Made by a program: the position numbers and the translations under genes
Source of the DNA: an uncultured Pelagibacteraceae bacterium
GTDB lineage: Bacteria > Pseudomonadota > Alphaproteobacteria > Pelagibacterales > Pelagibacteraceae
Reading direction: 5' to 3'
Length of the DNA: 64,000 nt
NCBI GenBank assembly: GCA_902561075.1
Contig: CACEOC010000001.1
Span: forward strand, 62,001-126,000
The notes under the pieces: model-generated
Database searches by the model: none
What the model was told of the DNA's origin: nothing
The model's input: the letters and a program-made list of their open reading frames with translations, nothing else
Shown: piece by piece, positions 17,182-26,447 of the stretch
Position numbering within the stretch: position 1 is the first letter of the stretch
How the letters are laid out: every line of letters begins with the position of its first letter

Positions 17182-19385
17182 TTTTTTAAATTTTTTAATG
17201 TTCTTGTTATAAACCTGGGTGTCAAAGTTTTTATAGGATTAACTGTGGTTTTTAATTTATTTGGATGTCCTTTAATTTTAAAACTAACGCCAAAAACCCC
17301 CTCCCCAGCCTTTTCACCAACCAAAATATCTCCAAGCAATGGAATATTAGAAATAGTCTTATTTATCGTAGTAGCTGGTACTAATGTTCCTCTTAGACTG
17401 ACAATTTTATCTTGCTCTATATAACCATCCATTAAAACTGAAATAGCTGGACCAATAGCAAAAATTTCTTCAATTGTAGTTAATCTTTTATTTTTTTTAT
17501 ATCTCATCTCAAAATCAGTAAATCTTATCCCTTCTCCAGTAAGTAAATCAGCAATACCTTGTAATGAAGCTAATGTTAAAATTTTTGCTAAAACAGGCAC
17601 TTCATTAACCTTAAAGTTATCAATTAACAAAGTTGAGTAAGAAATATCATTTTTTTGTATTGACTGATAATCGAGTACTCCATCACTAAATCCTTTTACA
17701 AAATCATATTTTTGAATGAAAGGTTTTGGATAATTAGTGGTTACAGTAGTAATTTTTTCGCCTGAAGTAGTAGTATTTAAAAATAAATTAAAGATTTTAT
17801 TTTTTTCCAATTTTGCGTCAATCTTTGCTTTTTTTATAGTGTTATTTTTATACTCTGCGGATCCAACTACATTAGATAAATAAATATCATTTTGCATATA
17901 AAGTTTTTTAATATTTATTTGAAAATTGGAATTAAATTTTTTTGAAAAGTAATCTTTAGTTCCTGAGTTCTTATTTATATCACCATAAATATTTGAAATA
18001 TCAAAATTATCTCCATTTATTAAATAACTATTTTTATTTTTATTAATATTAACTTTATTTAATAAATTTTTTTGATCATGAAAATTTAGGGTTAAAGACT
18101 CTAAATCAGTTATCTCATATTTTGAATTAATTTTTAAGTCTTTAGCTATTATTGTATTTTTATTATTTTTAAATATTATTTCAGAAAAGTGAGTATTTTT
18201 ATTCTTATTATGAACAAATTTAGTTTTTATGTTTGCTGGTGACTTACGTTCTTTTACAAAATTAATTTTATTTATATTAAACTCTTTATTATTCAATTCT
18301 ATATTTGCATCAACATAAATAATTTTATTTTTTTTTTTTATTGTATACTTTATTTTATCTAAATCTTTATCTAACTTGTAAAAACCCTTACCACTTATAA
18401 GCAAATAATTATCATCAATTTTGTTTGTTGTATCATAGGTTATTTTAAGTTCATGGTCATTTAAATCTATGAATTGTTTTGAAAATAATTCATTTATTAT
18501 TTCATTATTTATATTTATTCTTGAATTCTTAAGTTTTAAATCAGTAATTGAGTCGAATTTTTTGATCTTTAATTTCTTTGATATAAGGAGATTGAAATTT
18601 GTTGAAAATTTACCTGTTGCTACTTTATTTAAATTAAAAATTGCTTCTTTTGAAAAAATCTCAAATAAAGATGGATTTATTTTTTGTGTCTGACTGAAGA
18701 TGTTACCTGAGATTAAATAATCGTTATTTTCATCATTAGTAATATTTAGTTTATTTGTGCCCAGTACAAATTTATTTAATTCTAATGTGCCATTTTCAAC
18801 TTTTAATTTATTTTTATAAAATGAAAAATCAAAATTTGAATTATTAACAATTTTATTAAAACTTTTTAATATTTTCAAATTTTTAACATTCCCGTTAATT
18901 TCAAAATCTTTTTTAATATTACCATTATTGTTAAAATTTAAGTTTATATTGAGTTGAGCATCGCCTGAATAAATGTAGTTTTCCAAGATTACAATGGCGA
19001 TACTGTCTTGAAATGTTCTATATAATTTTATGTAATTTATAATTGGATTTTCTTTACTTTTAATTTTCAAATTATCTATTGGGTTTTCGTCAAATATTAA
19101 AGATTTTAATTTTAGGTTTAATTTTATTTTATCTAAATTTAATTTGTGATTATTAAAATTTACGATTGGATTTTCAATTTCAATTTTTAAGGAAAAATTT
19201 ACAAGATTTATTATAAGACTAGGATCTTTAAATTTTATATTAATATTTTTATTATAATTATTTATTTGATTATTAATTAAATTATTAAACCTGTTTGTTG
19301 TAATTCCAAATATAGATAAATAAAAAATTACCAAAGCTAAAATTAAAGTTAGATATATAAAAATTTTATTAATTTTTTTTATCAT
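17178..19385 (-). CDS. AsmA-like inner-membrane protein
   Basis: A 735-residue protein with one N-terminal membrane anchor (IFIYLTLILALVIFYLSIFGI) and a very long periplasmic region rich in Lys, Asn and Ile, likely beta strands. The conserved C-terminus, with GIRFTDFEMRYKK, IFAIGPAISVLMDGYI and GEGVFGVSFKIKGH, matches the AsmA-like C-terminal region found in YhdP/TamB-type proteins, which are implicated in lipid transport between membranes. The 5' end overlaps the 3' end of prfB by 17 bases. The specific role is inferred from the family only. Confidence 0.8.
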   Translation of the reverse strand: MIKKINKIFIYLTLILALVIFYLSIFGITTNRFNNLINNQINNYNKNINIKFKDPSLIINLVNFSLKIEIENPIVNFNNHKLNLDKIKLNLKLKSLIFDENPIDNLKIKSKENPIINYIKLYRTFQDSIAIVILENYIYSGDAQLNINLNFNNNGNIKKDFEINGNVKNLKILKSFNKIVNNSNFDFSFYKNKLKVENGTLELNKFVLGTNKLNITNDENNDYLISGNIFSQTQKINPSLFEIFSKEAIFNLNKVATGKFSTNFNLLISKKLKIKKFDSITDLKLKNSRININNEIINELFSKQFIDLNDHELKITYDTTNKIDDNYLLISGKGFYKLDKDLDKIKYTIKKKNKIIYVDANIELNNKEFNINKINFVKERKSPANIKTKFVHNKNKNTHFSEIIFKNNKNTIIAKDLKINSKYEITDLESLTLNFHDQKNLLNKVNINKNKNSYLINGDNFDISNIYGDINKNSGTKDYFSKKFNSNFQINIKKLYMQNDIYLSNVVGSAEYKNNTIKKAKIDAKLEKNKIFNLFLNTTTSGEKITTVTTNYPKPFIQKYDFVKGFSDGVLDYQSIQKNDISYSTLLIDNFKVNEVPVLAKILTLASLQGIADLLTGEGIRFTDFEMRYKKNKRLTTIEEIFAIGPAISVLMDGYIEQDKIVSLRGTLVPATTINKTISNIPLLGDILVGEKAGEGVFGVSFKIKGHPNKLKTTVNPIKTLTPRFITRTLKNLKN

Positions 19386-20476
19386 TTAGTTTATAAAGTG
19401 ATTTTTCTAAAAAATTATCTATTTCTCCATTTAAAACCTTTTCAGGATCGGAAGTTTCAAAATTAGTTCTGTTATCTTTTACAAGCCTATATGGATGAAG
19501 TACATATGATCTAATTTGATGCCCCCAACCTATTTCAGATTTAGAATTTTGTGTTTTTTCGTTCTCCTTCTCCTTTTTTTGAATTTCAAATTCATATAAT
19601 CTAGCTTTGAGCATATTGAGGCATGTTTCTTTGTTTTTATGTTGGGAACGCTCGTTTTGACATTGTACTACAATTTTAGAGGGCTTATGTGTAATTCTTA
19701 CTGCACTGTCTGTTGTGTTAACATGTTGACCACCAGCACCACTAGACCTATAAGTATCTATTCTCAAATCTTTATCAAGTATATCTATTTTAATATTTTC
19801 ATCTACGACAGGATAAACCCAAACACTCGCAAAACTAGTATGACGTCTTGCACCTGAATCAAAAGGCGATATCCTTACTAATCTATGTATTCCTGATTCT
19901 GATTTAAGAAGTCCATAAATAAAATTACCATTAATTTTAATCGTTGAAGACTTAATTCCTGCTTCATCACCTTTATGTTCACTTATTAATTCATACTTAT
20001 ATTTCTTATTTTGCGACCATTTCGAATACATTTTTCTAAGCATCTCAGCCCAATCTTGACTTTCTGTACCTCCTGCTCCAGCATGAATTTCTACATAGGC
20101 ATCTAATGCGTCAGTTTCTTTTGATAGAAAACATTTTATCTCAGTATCTTTGACACTTTTTTCTAGGCTAATTAAGTTTTCAACACATTCTTCTTTAATT
20201 TTAGTATTATTTTCCTCATTGGCTAAATTAAATAAATCACGAATTTCTGAATGTTTTTTTTTAATTAATAAATATGATTTTAATAGATCATCATATCCTT
20301 TTTTTTCTTTAATCAGTTTACCAGCAAGAACTCTATCATTCCAAAAATTAGGGTTTTCTATTTTTTGATTAATTTCTTTTAATTTATTTGAGATATCTTT
20401 GTTGTCAAAGATACTCCTTAATTCTATTATTTATTTTTATTATATTTGTTAGTGTCTTGTTAAATGTTTCGTCCAT
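19369..20476 (-). CDS. prfB: Peptide chain release factor 2, with programmed +1 frameshift
   Basis: RF2 ends translation at UGA and UAA. The ORF track shows only the last 224 residues, but the frame stays open upstream to base 20404 and encodes normal RF2 sequence (IENPNFW, EIHAGAGGTESQDW). The first 23 codons lie in another frame: ATG at 20476 (MDETFNKTLTNI) to RIKEYL, then an in-frame TGA. The site AAGGAG-TAT-CTT-TGA-C has the same layout as E. coli prfB, so a +1 shift at CTT gives a product of about 368 residues. The codon-reading SPF motif (ISPFDSGARR) and catalytic GGQ (GAGGQHVN) are present. Its ATG overlaps the mrcA stop by one base, and its 3' end overlaps the next gene by 17. Confidence 0.96.
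20404..20419 (-). promoter_or_regulatory. prfB programmed +1 frameshift site
   Basis: On the minus strand an internal Shine-Dalgarno-like AAGGAG (20419-20414) is followed by TAT CTT TGA C, with the 3-base spacing known from E. coli prfB. The TGA at 20407-20405 is the autoregulatory stop: when RF2 is scarce, the ribosome slips +1 on CTT and makes RF2. Confidence 0.93.
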
Positions 20477-22818
20477 TAGTAAAAATTAAATATATTTTTG
20501 TTAGATAGTTTATAGTTTAAATTCTGATCATTCTCAAAAGACTTTTTATTTTCATTAACTTTAAAAACTTCTATCAGAGTGTCTTTTGAACCATAATTAA
20601 CCTTTTTTCCTGTTTTTGCGTCTATTAAAACCATTTTTATACCATCAGATACTTTAAAAGGTCTCGCATCCTTTTTGTTAATTGCTTTTTTTACAAAATT
20701 TTTAAAAATGGGCATTGCTGTTTTAGCTCCTGTTTCGTATTTTCCAAGACTTTTTGGTTCATCGTAACCAACATAAACGCCAATTACTAAATTAGATGTA
20801 TATCCAATAAACCATGTATCAGTGTTTTCATTGGTAGTTCCTGTTTTTCCTGCTAAATCTAAATTAAGATTTTTTAAACCTTTTCCTGTTCCTCTTTGCA
20901 CAACTCCTTCAAGCATAGAAGTAATTTGGTATGCTGTTTCGGGACTCATTACTTGAGAAAAGCTGTTTTCAATAGTAGGGATTTTTTTACTTAAATAAGA
21001 AATTTCATCGCAGTTTTTGCAAAATCTTGTTTCTGAATTAAAAATTGTTTTTCCTTCACTATCCTGAATTCTATCTATTAATATTGGATTAATTAATTTT
21101 CCACCATTTATAAAAGAGCAGTATGCGGTTGTAAGTTTTAAAAGAGTTGTTTCTTCTGAACCTAAAGATATTGACATAAGCTTTTTTGGATTTTTATATA
21201 TATTTAACTTTTTTGTAAAACCAGTAATTGCATCTAAACCTAATTTTTGAGAAATTCTTACTGTCATCAAGTTTCTTGATTTTTCAATCCCTGTCCTTAA
21301 TGTAGATAATCCATAAAATTTTTTTCCATAATTTTCAGGTTTCCACATTTTTAAGTCCTCTCCTTGCTCAAGTACAATTGGGGCATCTAAAATTAATGTA
21401 TTAGGCTTAAATTGACTTTCTAAAGCCAAAGCATAAATAAAGGGTTTTAGTGCAGATCCAGGTTGTCTTGAAGCTTGAGTTGCTCTATTAAATTCACTTT
21501 TAACAAAACTAAAACCTCCAGAAATTGCAAAGACTCTTCCCGTGAAAGGATCCATAACAACAATACCACCATTTACATTGGGTAACTGTTGTAAGCTATA
21601 TTTATTATCATTTATTTTTTTTACATAAATAACATCATTAACTTTTAAAATTTTGTCAAAATCTTTTTTTGTCCAATTTATATTTTCATATTTAATAATT
21701 CCTAACTTATTATTTTCCGTCTCTATGTTTATAGAAAATTTTTCAATCTTCTTAACTATTGCAATTTCCCACCCTAGTGAACTTTCTAATTTATATTTCT
21801 TTAATGCATCCTTCCAATTTTTTTTTTTTTCATTTGAATTAAATAATGGTCCTCTCCAGCCTTTTCTTTTGTCATATTCCAAAAGTCCGTCTCGTAAAGC
21901 ATTTGTTGCAACTTTTTGAAGAGTTAAATTTAAAGGTGTTTTTATACTAAAACCTTGCTCATAAACCTTATTAAAACCGTAGTCTTCAACAATTTTTTTT
22001 CTAACATCCTCAACAAAATATCTTGAGTCCTCTAAAAAAATTCTTTTTCTTTTGCTAAGTTTTATTTCAGATTTAGAAAAACTTTTATAATTATCTTCAT
22101 TTATATAATCATTGTCGTATAAGTTTTTTAAAACTAAATTTCTTCTAAATTTTGCTAATTCAGGATTTTTATAAGGATTATATTTGCTTGGCGCTTTAGG
22201 TAATGCAGCAAGCAACGCAGCTTCATTATAAGATAAATTACTTATTGGTTTATCAAAATATTTTAGACTCGCTGATGCTATTCCATAACTTCCTTCGCCG
22301 AGATATATCTGGTTTAGATATAATTCTAATATTCTCTCTTTAGAAAATGCTCTTTCAATTCTAAATGCAAGTATTGCCTCTTTAATTTTTCTGTCTAAAC
22401 TTACCTCATTTGTAAGTAAAAAATTTTTCGCGACTTGTTGTGTGATTGTTGATGCCCCCTCTAATCTTTTTGAACCTAAAATATTATAAAAATTATTGTA
22501 TATTGCCCTCAGAACGCCCTTCGCATCTACTCCTGGATGATCGAAAAAATTTTTATCCTCAGCCGATAAAAATGAATTGATTACTATTTTTGGAATAGAA
22601 TTATAAGGAATAAAAATCCTTTTTTCAGTAGCAAAATCTATTACTAATTCACCTTCACCTGAGTATAACTTGCTTGAAACTGGCGGTTTATAATTTTTTA
22701 AAAACTTATAATCTGGTAATTCATTAGAATAAGTCCACAATATAACAACAATTGATATTATTGATAAAATAATCAAAAAAAATACAGAAAATACTAAATT
22801 TTTAATAACTTTGTTCAT
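20476..22818 (-). CDS. mrcA: Penicillin-binding protein 1A (bifunctional)
   Basis: A 780-residue class A penicillin-binding protein that polymerises and cross-links peptidoglycan. One N-terminal membrane segment (VFSVFFLIILSIISIVVILW) is followed by the glycosyltransferase domain with SAEDKNFFDHPGVD, GASTITQQVAKN and LELYLNQIYLG. The transpeptidase domain has the serine motif SRNLMTVR within GIEKSRNLM and the KTGT box in DLAGKTGTTNEN. An OB-like region lies between them (about residues 300-410), as in PBP1A. The stop overlaps the prfB start by one base, so the two are coupled. It is divergent from the RNase E/G gene. Confidence 0.95.
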   Translation of the reverse strand: MNKVIKNLVFSVFFLIILSIISIVVILWTYSNELPDYKFLKNYKPPVSSKLYSGEGELVIDFATEKRIFIPYNSIPKIVINSFLSAEDKNFFDHPGVDAKGVLRAIYNNFYNILGSKRLEGASTITQQVAKNFLLTNEVSLDRKIKEAILAFRIERAFSKERILELYLNQIYLGEGSYGIASASLKYFDKPISNLSYNEAALLAALPKAPSKYNPYKNPELAKFRRNLVLKNLYDNDYINEDNYKSFSKSEIKLSKRKRIFLEDSRYFVEDVRKKIVEDYGFNKVYEQGFSIKTPLNLTLQKVATNALRDGLLEYDKRKGWRGPLFNSNEKKKNWKDALKKYKLESSLGWEIAIVKKIEKFSINIETENNKLGIIKYENINWTKKDFDKILKVNDVIYVKKINDNKYSLQQLPNVNGGIVVMDPFTGRVFAISGGFSFVKSEFNRATQASRQPGSALKPFIYALALESQFKPNTLILDAPIVLEQGEDLKMWKPENYGKKFYGLSTLRTGIEKSRNLMTVRISQKLGLDAITGFTKKLNIYKNPKKLMSISLGSEETTLLKLTTAYCSFINGGKLINPILIDRIQDSEGKTIFNSETRFCKNCDEISYLSKKIPTIENSFSQVMSPETAYQITSMLEGVVQRGTGKGLKNLNLDLAGKTGTTNENTDTWFIGYTSNLVIGVYVGYDEPKSLGKYETGAKTAMPIFKNFVKKAINKKDARPFKVSDGIKMVLIDAKTGKKVNYGSKDTLIEVFKVNENKKSFENDQNLNYKLSNKNIFNFY

Positions 22819-22895
22819 TTTTATTTTAATTAGTTCATGAATTTGTTAATGTTAAGGCATAACTTAAATAAAATGAAATTAAAAAATCAAAATTT

Positions 22896-24650
22896 ATGTC
22901 AAAAAATTTATATATTGATGCTTCGCATCCAAACGAAACTCGTGTTGTTCTTAAGTCAGATGAAAATATTGAAGATTATGAATATGAAAGTGTAAATAAT
23001 ACTTTAATAAAGAACAATATTTATCTAGGAAAAGTAAGTAGGATAGAACCTTCTTTACAAGCTGCTTTTGTAGACTTTGGTAGAGAAAGACATGGTTTTT
23101 TATCTTTCAATGATATTCAAAGTGATTACTATCAATTGCCTAAAGATGATTTAATTAAAATAAAGAAAGAAGAAGAAGAAAATAGAGAAAGATTAATTAA
23201 AGAGAGTGAAATCAATGAAAGTAACCCTACCGCAGAAAATCAAGAAGTTAAAGATCAAGAAGAAAATGAAATACAAAATGATGAAAATTTAAATCAAAAG
23301 AGAAAAGAGAAAAGATTCCCAAGTAAAAGATATAAAATACAAGAAGTTATAAAACCAAATCAAGTTATACTTGTGCAAGTGCTTAAAGATGAAAGAGGAT
23401 TGAAAGGTGCCGCATTAAGTACATTTATTTCAATTGCTGGTAAGTATATCGTATTAATGCCTAACACGCCAAAAGGGGGTGGTATTTCAAGAAAAATTTT
23501 TAATCCAGCTGATAGAAAAAAAATTAGAACAATTTTAAATGAAATAATTATACCAAAAGAAATGGGCATAATTGTTAGGACCGCAGGATCAAATAAGACT
23601 AAAAATGAAATTAATGGTGATTTAAAAAATCTTATTTCATCATGGGAAAAAATTAAAGAAAATGCTTTAAATTCTATTGCTCCGTCTTTAATACATCAGG
23701 AAAGTGATATTATAAAGAGAAGTTTACGTGATATGTTTGATGATAACACTCAAAATATTATAGTTGAAGGCAATGATGGTTATCAAAAAACCAAAAATTA
23801 TATAAAACAAATGCTGCCTAAACATTTAAAAAAAGTTAAAAAATATAGAGACAAAATACCTCTTTTCTTCAAAGAAAAAATTGAGACTAAACTTTATGAA
23901 ATTTTTAAAACTGAAGTCAAATTATCCTCAGGGGGATATATCGTAATAAATCCAACTGAAGCTTTGATTTCTATAGATGTGAATTCTGGAAAATCTATAA
24001 AACAGAAAAATGTTGAGAGTACAGCATTAGATACCAATATTGAAGCAGCTGACGAAATATCTAGACAAATTAAAATAAGAGATCTCTCTGGATTAATAAT
24101 CATTGATTTTATAGATATGATAAGCTTTAACAATAAAAAAACTGTTGAGAGAAGATTAAAAGAAAAATGTAGAAAAGATAGGGCACGTATTCAAATTGGA
24201 AGAATAAGTAATTTTGGTTTACTTGAAATGTCTAGGCAAAGACTTAGGGAAAGTAGCGTGAAATGGGCTACTAAACTTACAAAAGACTCATTTGCTCTTA
24301 AAATTTTAAAATTATTAGAGCTGAAATCTTTAGAAAATAAAGCAAAAAAAATATACCTTTTTTTAAATAACAATATTTTGAATTTATTAAACGAGAATTT
24401 TTTGGAAAATTTAAATTATTTCAAGAAAAAAAATAAAATCGATTTAATTTTAGAAACAAATAACGAGCTAGACATAACTGAATATATAATAGAGTTTAAA
24501 TCTAAAACAAATAAGTTGCTTGATAAAATTGAAAATATATCTAGTAACAAAAAAATAAATAGTATTGATAAAAATAGTGATAATAAAGTTATAAAGTTTA
24601 AGAAAAAAAAATTTTTTAAGAAAAAATTTTATAAAACTAAAGCTAAATAA
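22896..24650 (+). CDS. rne: Ribonuclease E/G family endoribonuclease
   Basis: A 584-residue RNase E/G. The S1 domain is split by a charged insertion (about residues 85-145, Glu/Lys-rich), as often seen in alphaproteobacterial RNase E. The catalytic aspartates lie in SIDVNSGKS and IIIDFIDM, and the 5' sensor/RNase H-like regions are clear. After [13 protein letters not shown], where the E. coli enzymes have the zinc-link CPxCxG, there is no cysteine ([12 protein letters not shown] follows). The C-terminal scaffold tail is short and ends in a Lys/Phe-rich stretch, so a large degradosome platform is absent. The 3' end overlaps the convergent thiG by 8 bases. rne versus rng cannot be settled. Confidence 0.93.
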   Translation: MSKNLYIDASHPNETRVVLKSDENIEDYEYESVNNTLIKNNIYLGKVSRIEPSLQAAFVDFGRERHGFLSFNDIQSDYYQLPKDDLIKIKKEEEENRERLIKESEINESNPTAENQEVKDQEENEIQNDENLNQKRKEKRFPSKRYKIQEVIKPNQVILVQVLKDERGLKGAALSTFISIAGKYIVLMPNTPKGGGISRKIFNPADRKKIRTILNEIIIPKEMGIIVRTAGSNKTKNEINGDLKNLISSWEKIKENALNSIAPSLIHQESDIIKRSLRDMFDDNTQNIIVEGNDGYQKTKNYIKQMLPKHLKKVKKYRDKIPLFFKEKIETKLYEIFKTEVKLSSGGYIVINPTEALISIDVNSGKSIKQKNVESTALDTNIEAADEISRQIKIRDLSGLIIIDFIDMISFNNKKTVERRLKEKCRKDRARIQIGRISNFGLLEMSRQRLRESSVKWATKLTKDSFALKILKLLELKSLENKAKKIYLFLNNNILNLLNENFLENLNYFKKKNKIDLILETNNELDITEYIIEFKSKTNKLLDKIENISSNKKINSIDKNSDNKVIKFKKKKFFKKKFYKTKAK

Positions 24651-25410
24651 TTCCTTTTTTGGGACTTGAAGGTTTTCCCATTATTGTTTTTTTTATCCTT
24701 CCTGACAAATAAGATTTTCTCCCAGCAATTACAGCTAGTTTCATAGCCTCAGCCATCAAAAATGGCTTTTTTGCATTTGCAATTGCTGTGTTGACTAATA
24801 CCCCGTCACAACCAAGCTGCATAGCTTCAGCCGCATCTACAGCGTCTCCAATACCAGCATCTATAATTATAGGTATTTTTGTATTGTTTCGAATTATCTT
24901 AATATTAATATTATTTACAATTCCAAGGCCTGATCCAATTGGAGAAGCTAATGGCATAATGGCTGAAGCTCCAGAATTTTCTAGTCTCTTTGCCATTAAT
25001 GGGTCATCGTTGCAATATACCATAACTTTGAAACCCTCTTTTACAAGTACTTCAGTAGATTTTATTGTTTCTATCATATCTGGCAAAAGTGATTTTTTAT
25101 CTCCTAAAACCTCCAGTTTTACTAATTTCCAACCACCAATTTCTCTTGCGAGTCTTAAAGTTCTTAAAGCTTCCTCAGAGGTAAAACAACCAGCTGTATT
25201 TGGTAAATAAGTGATTTTTTTGGGATTAAGATAATCCATTAACAATGGTTTAGATTTGTCAACAATATTAACTCTTCTAACAGCTACAGTGACAATAGCT
25301 GCTCCAGAAATTTTTACTGCTTTTGCACATTCCTCAAAATTTTTATATTTTCCTGTCCCTACAATCAATCGTGAGTTATATTTTTTTTTTTCAATAATTA
25401 GTTTATCCAC
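24643..25410 (-). CDS. thiG: Thiazole synthase
   Basis: A 255-residue ThiG, which builds the thiazole phosphate of thiamine from deoxyxylulose phosphate, dehydroglycine and the ThiS thiocarboxylate. It shows [14 protein letters not shown], the Schiff-base lysine region [23 protein letters not shown] and the phosphate-binding [22 protein letters not shown]. The thiS gene lies 3 bases upstream. No thiC is seen here; SAR11 members are known to lack it and to take up the pyrimidine precursor. Confidence 0.96.
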   Translation of the reverse strand: MDKLIIEKKKYNSRLIVGTGKYKNFEECAKAVKISGAAIVTVAVRRVNIVDKSKPLLMDYLNPKKITYLPNTAGCFTSEEALRTLRLAREIGGWKLVKLEVLGDKKSLLPDMIETIKSTEVLVKEGFKVMVYCNDDPLMAKRLENSGASAIMPLASPIGSGLGIVNNINIKIIRNNTKIPIIIDAGIGDAVDAAEAMQLGCDGVLVNTAIANAKKPFLMAEAMKLAVIAGRKSYLSGRIKKTIMGKPSSPKKGII

Positions 25411-25413
25411 TCT

Positions 25414-25632
25414 TTAACCGCCTCCAATAAAATGTACAATTTCAATGTGATCATTTTCTTTAATATATATTTTGCTTATTTTGGATTTATCTAATATTTT
25501 TTTGTTAAGTTCTATGGCAACCATTTTTATTGGAATTTTGAGTTTATTCAATAAAGAATTGATTGATGTTTTTTTATTTAATTGAATTTTCTTGCCATTA
25601 ACCTTTATTTTTATTTTAATTTTTTTTGCCAT
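25414..25632 (-). CDS. thiS: Thiamine sulfur carrier protein ThiS
   Basis: A 72-residue ubiquitin-like carrier ending in FIGGG, whose terminal Gly-Gly would be adenylated and thiocarboxylated to give sulfur to ThiG. The core KIKVNGKKIQL and VAIELNKKIL match the family. The ORF track extends the frame 55 codons upstream into the antisense of aroQ; I start at the ATG at 25632 (MAKKIKIKIKVNG) because this gives the family length. The gap to the divergent aroQ start is only 16 bases. It forms an operon with thiG. Confidence 0.92.
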   Translation of the reverse strand: MAKKIKIKIKVNGKKIQLNKKTSINSLLNKLKIPIKMVAIELNKKILDKSKISKIYIKENDHIEIVHFIGGG

Positions 25633-25637
25633 ATAAT
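25632..25637 (+). promoter_or_regulatory. Possible -10 box of the aroQ-accB-accC operon
   Basis: An exact TATAAT lies in the 16-base gap between the divergent thiS and aroQ starts. If used, the transcript would begin only a few bases before the aroQ GTG, giving a nearly leaderless mRNA. The -35 region would lie inside thiS and is weak. Confidence 0.3.
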
Positions 25638-25648
25638 ATAAAGTATTT

Positions 25649-26098
25649 GTGAGTAAAAAAATTTTAATTATTAATGGACCAAATCTTAATCTATTAGGTG
25701 AAAGAGAACAATCACAATATGGAAAAATTACACTCGAAGAAATTAATGAAAAATGTGTTGAGACTGGAAAAAAGCTAAATTTACATATAGAGTTCAAGCA
25801 ATCTAATATAGAGGGTGAAATTGTGAATTTTATTCAAAATGCAAGGAATGACTTTAATGGATTAATTATAAATGCTGCAGGATTTACTCATACTTCTGTG
25901 TCCATAAGAGATGCATTAGATATATTTAAATATCCAATAATTGAAGTTCATATAAGTAATATTTATAAACGTGAGGAATTTAGGCAGAAATCTTTAATAA
26001 GCCATGTTGCAACAGGTGGTATTTTTGGAATTGGTCCAGAATGTTATAATTTGGCCATACATGCTATAAATAAATTGATAATTTCAAATGGAAGTTGA
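25649..26098 (+). CDS. aroQ: 3-dehydroquinate dehydratase, type II
   Basis: A 149-residue type II dehydroquinase of the shikimate pathway. It shows INGPNLNLLGEREQSQYG with the catalytic tyrosine, INAAGFTHTSVSIRDAL, and EVHISNIYKREEFR followed by the catalytic histidine region SHVATGGIFGIG. The start is GTG at 25649, 16 bases from the divergent thiS. The 3' end overlaps accB by 11 bases, the common alphaproteobacterial order aroQ-accB-accC. Confidence 0.96.
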   Translation: MSKKILIINGPNLNLLGEREQSQYGKITLEEINEKCVETGKKLNLHIEFKQSNIEGEIVNFIQNARNDFNGLIINAAGFTHTSVSIRDALDIFKYPIIEVHISNIYKREEFRQKSLISHVATGGIFGIGPECYNLAIHAINKLIISNGS

Positions 26099-26447
26099 TA
26101 AAAAAATATTAATTAAGCTACTTAAAGTTTTAGAGGAGTTAAAGAACTCCATAAAAGATACTAGCGCTTTAGATGTAGATAATAATGAGGAAGTGTTGAC
26201 TGATATTGAGGAAGGATTTTCAATAAAAAGTCCTCTAGTTGGAACTGCATATCTAGCACCTGAGCCGGGAGGGAAAAAATTTGTTGAAACTGGAAAAAAA
26301 ATTAAAAAAGGAGATACCTTAATGATTGTAGAAGCTATGAAAACTATGAATCATGTTCCATCAACTAAAGATGGTATAGTGAAAAAAGTGTGTGTAGATG
26401 ATGGAGAGCCTGTAGAGTTTGGGCAAAATTTAGTTATTTTGGATTAA
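26088..26447 (+). CDS. accB: Acetyl-CoA carboxylase biotin carboxyl carrier protein
   Basis: A 119-residue BCCP that carries biotin for acetyl-CoA carboxylase, the first step of fatty acid synthesis. The biotinyl domain (about residues 45-119) has the target lysine in VEAMKTMNHV, a slight variant of EAMKMMN. The N-terminal region with an Asp/Glu-rich linker is shorter than in E. coli (about 156 residues). It overlaps aroQ by 11 bases, and its stop overlaps the accC ATG by one. Confidence 0.96.
   Translation: MEVDKKILIKLLKVLEELKNSIKDTSALDVDNNEEVLTDIEEGFSIKSPLVGTAYLAPEPGGKKFVETGKKIKKGDTLMIVEAMKTMNHVPSTKDGIVKKVCVDDGEPVEFGQNLVILD

Noticed and set aside
24788-25210. 140-residue plus-strand ORF
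   Set aside because: Antisense shadow of thiG; low-complexity hydrophobic and Pro/Ser runs.
25633-25797. N-terminal extension of thiS in the ORF track
   Set aside because: The 55 extra codons run antisense through aroQ and are not ThiS-like; the ATG at 25632 gives the family length.
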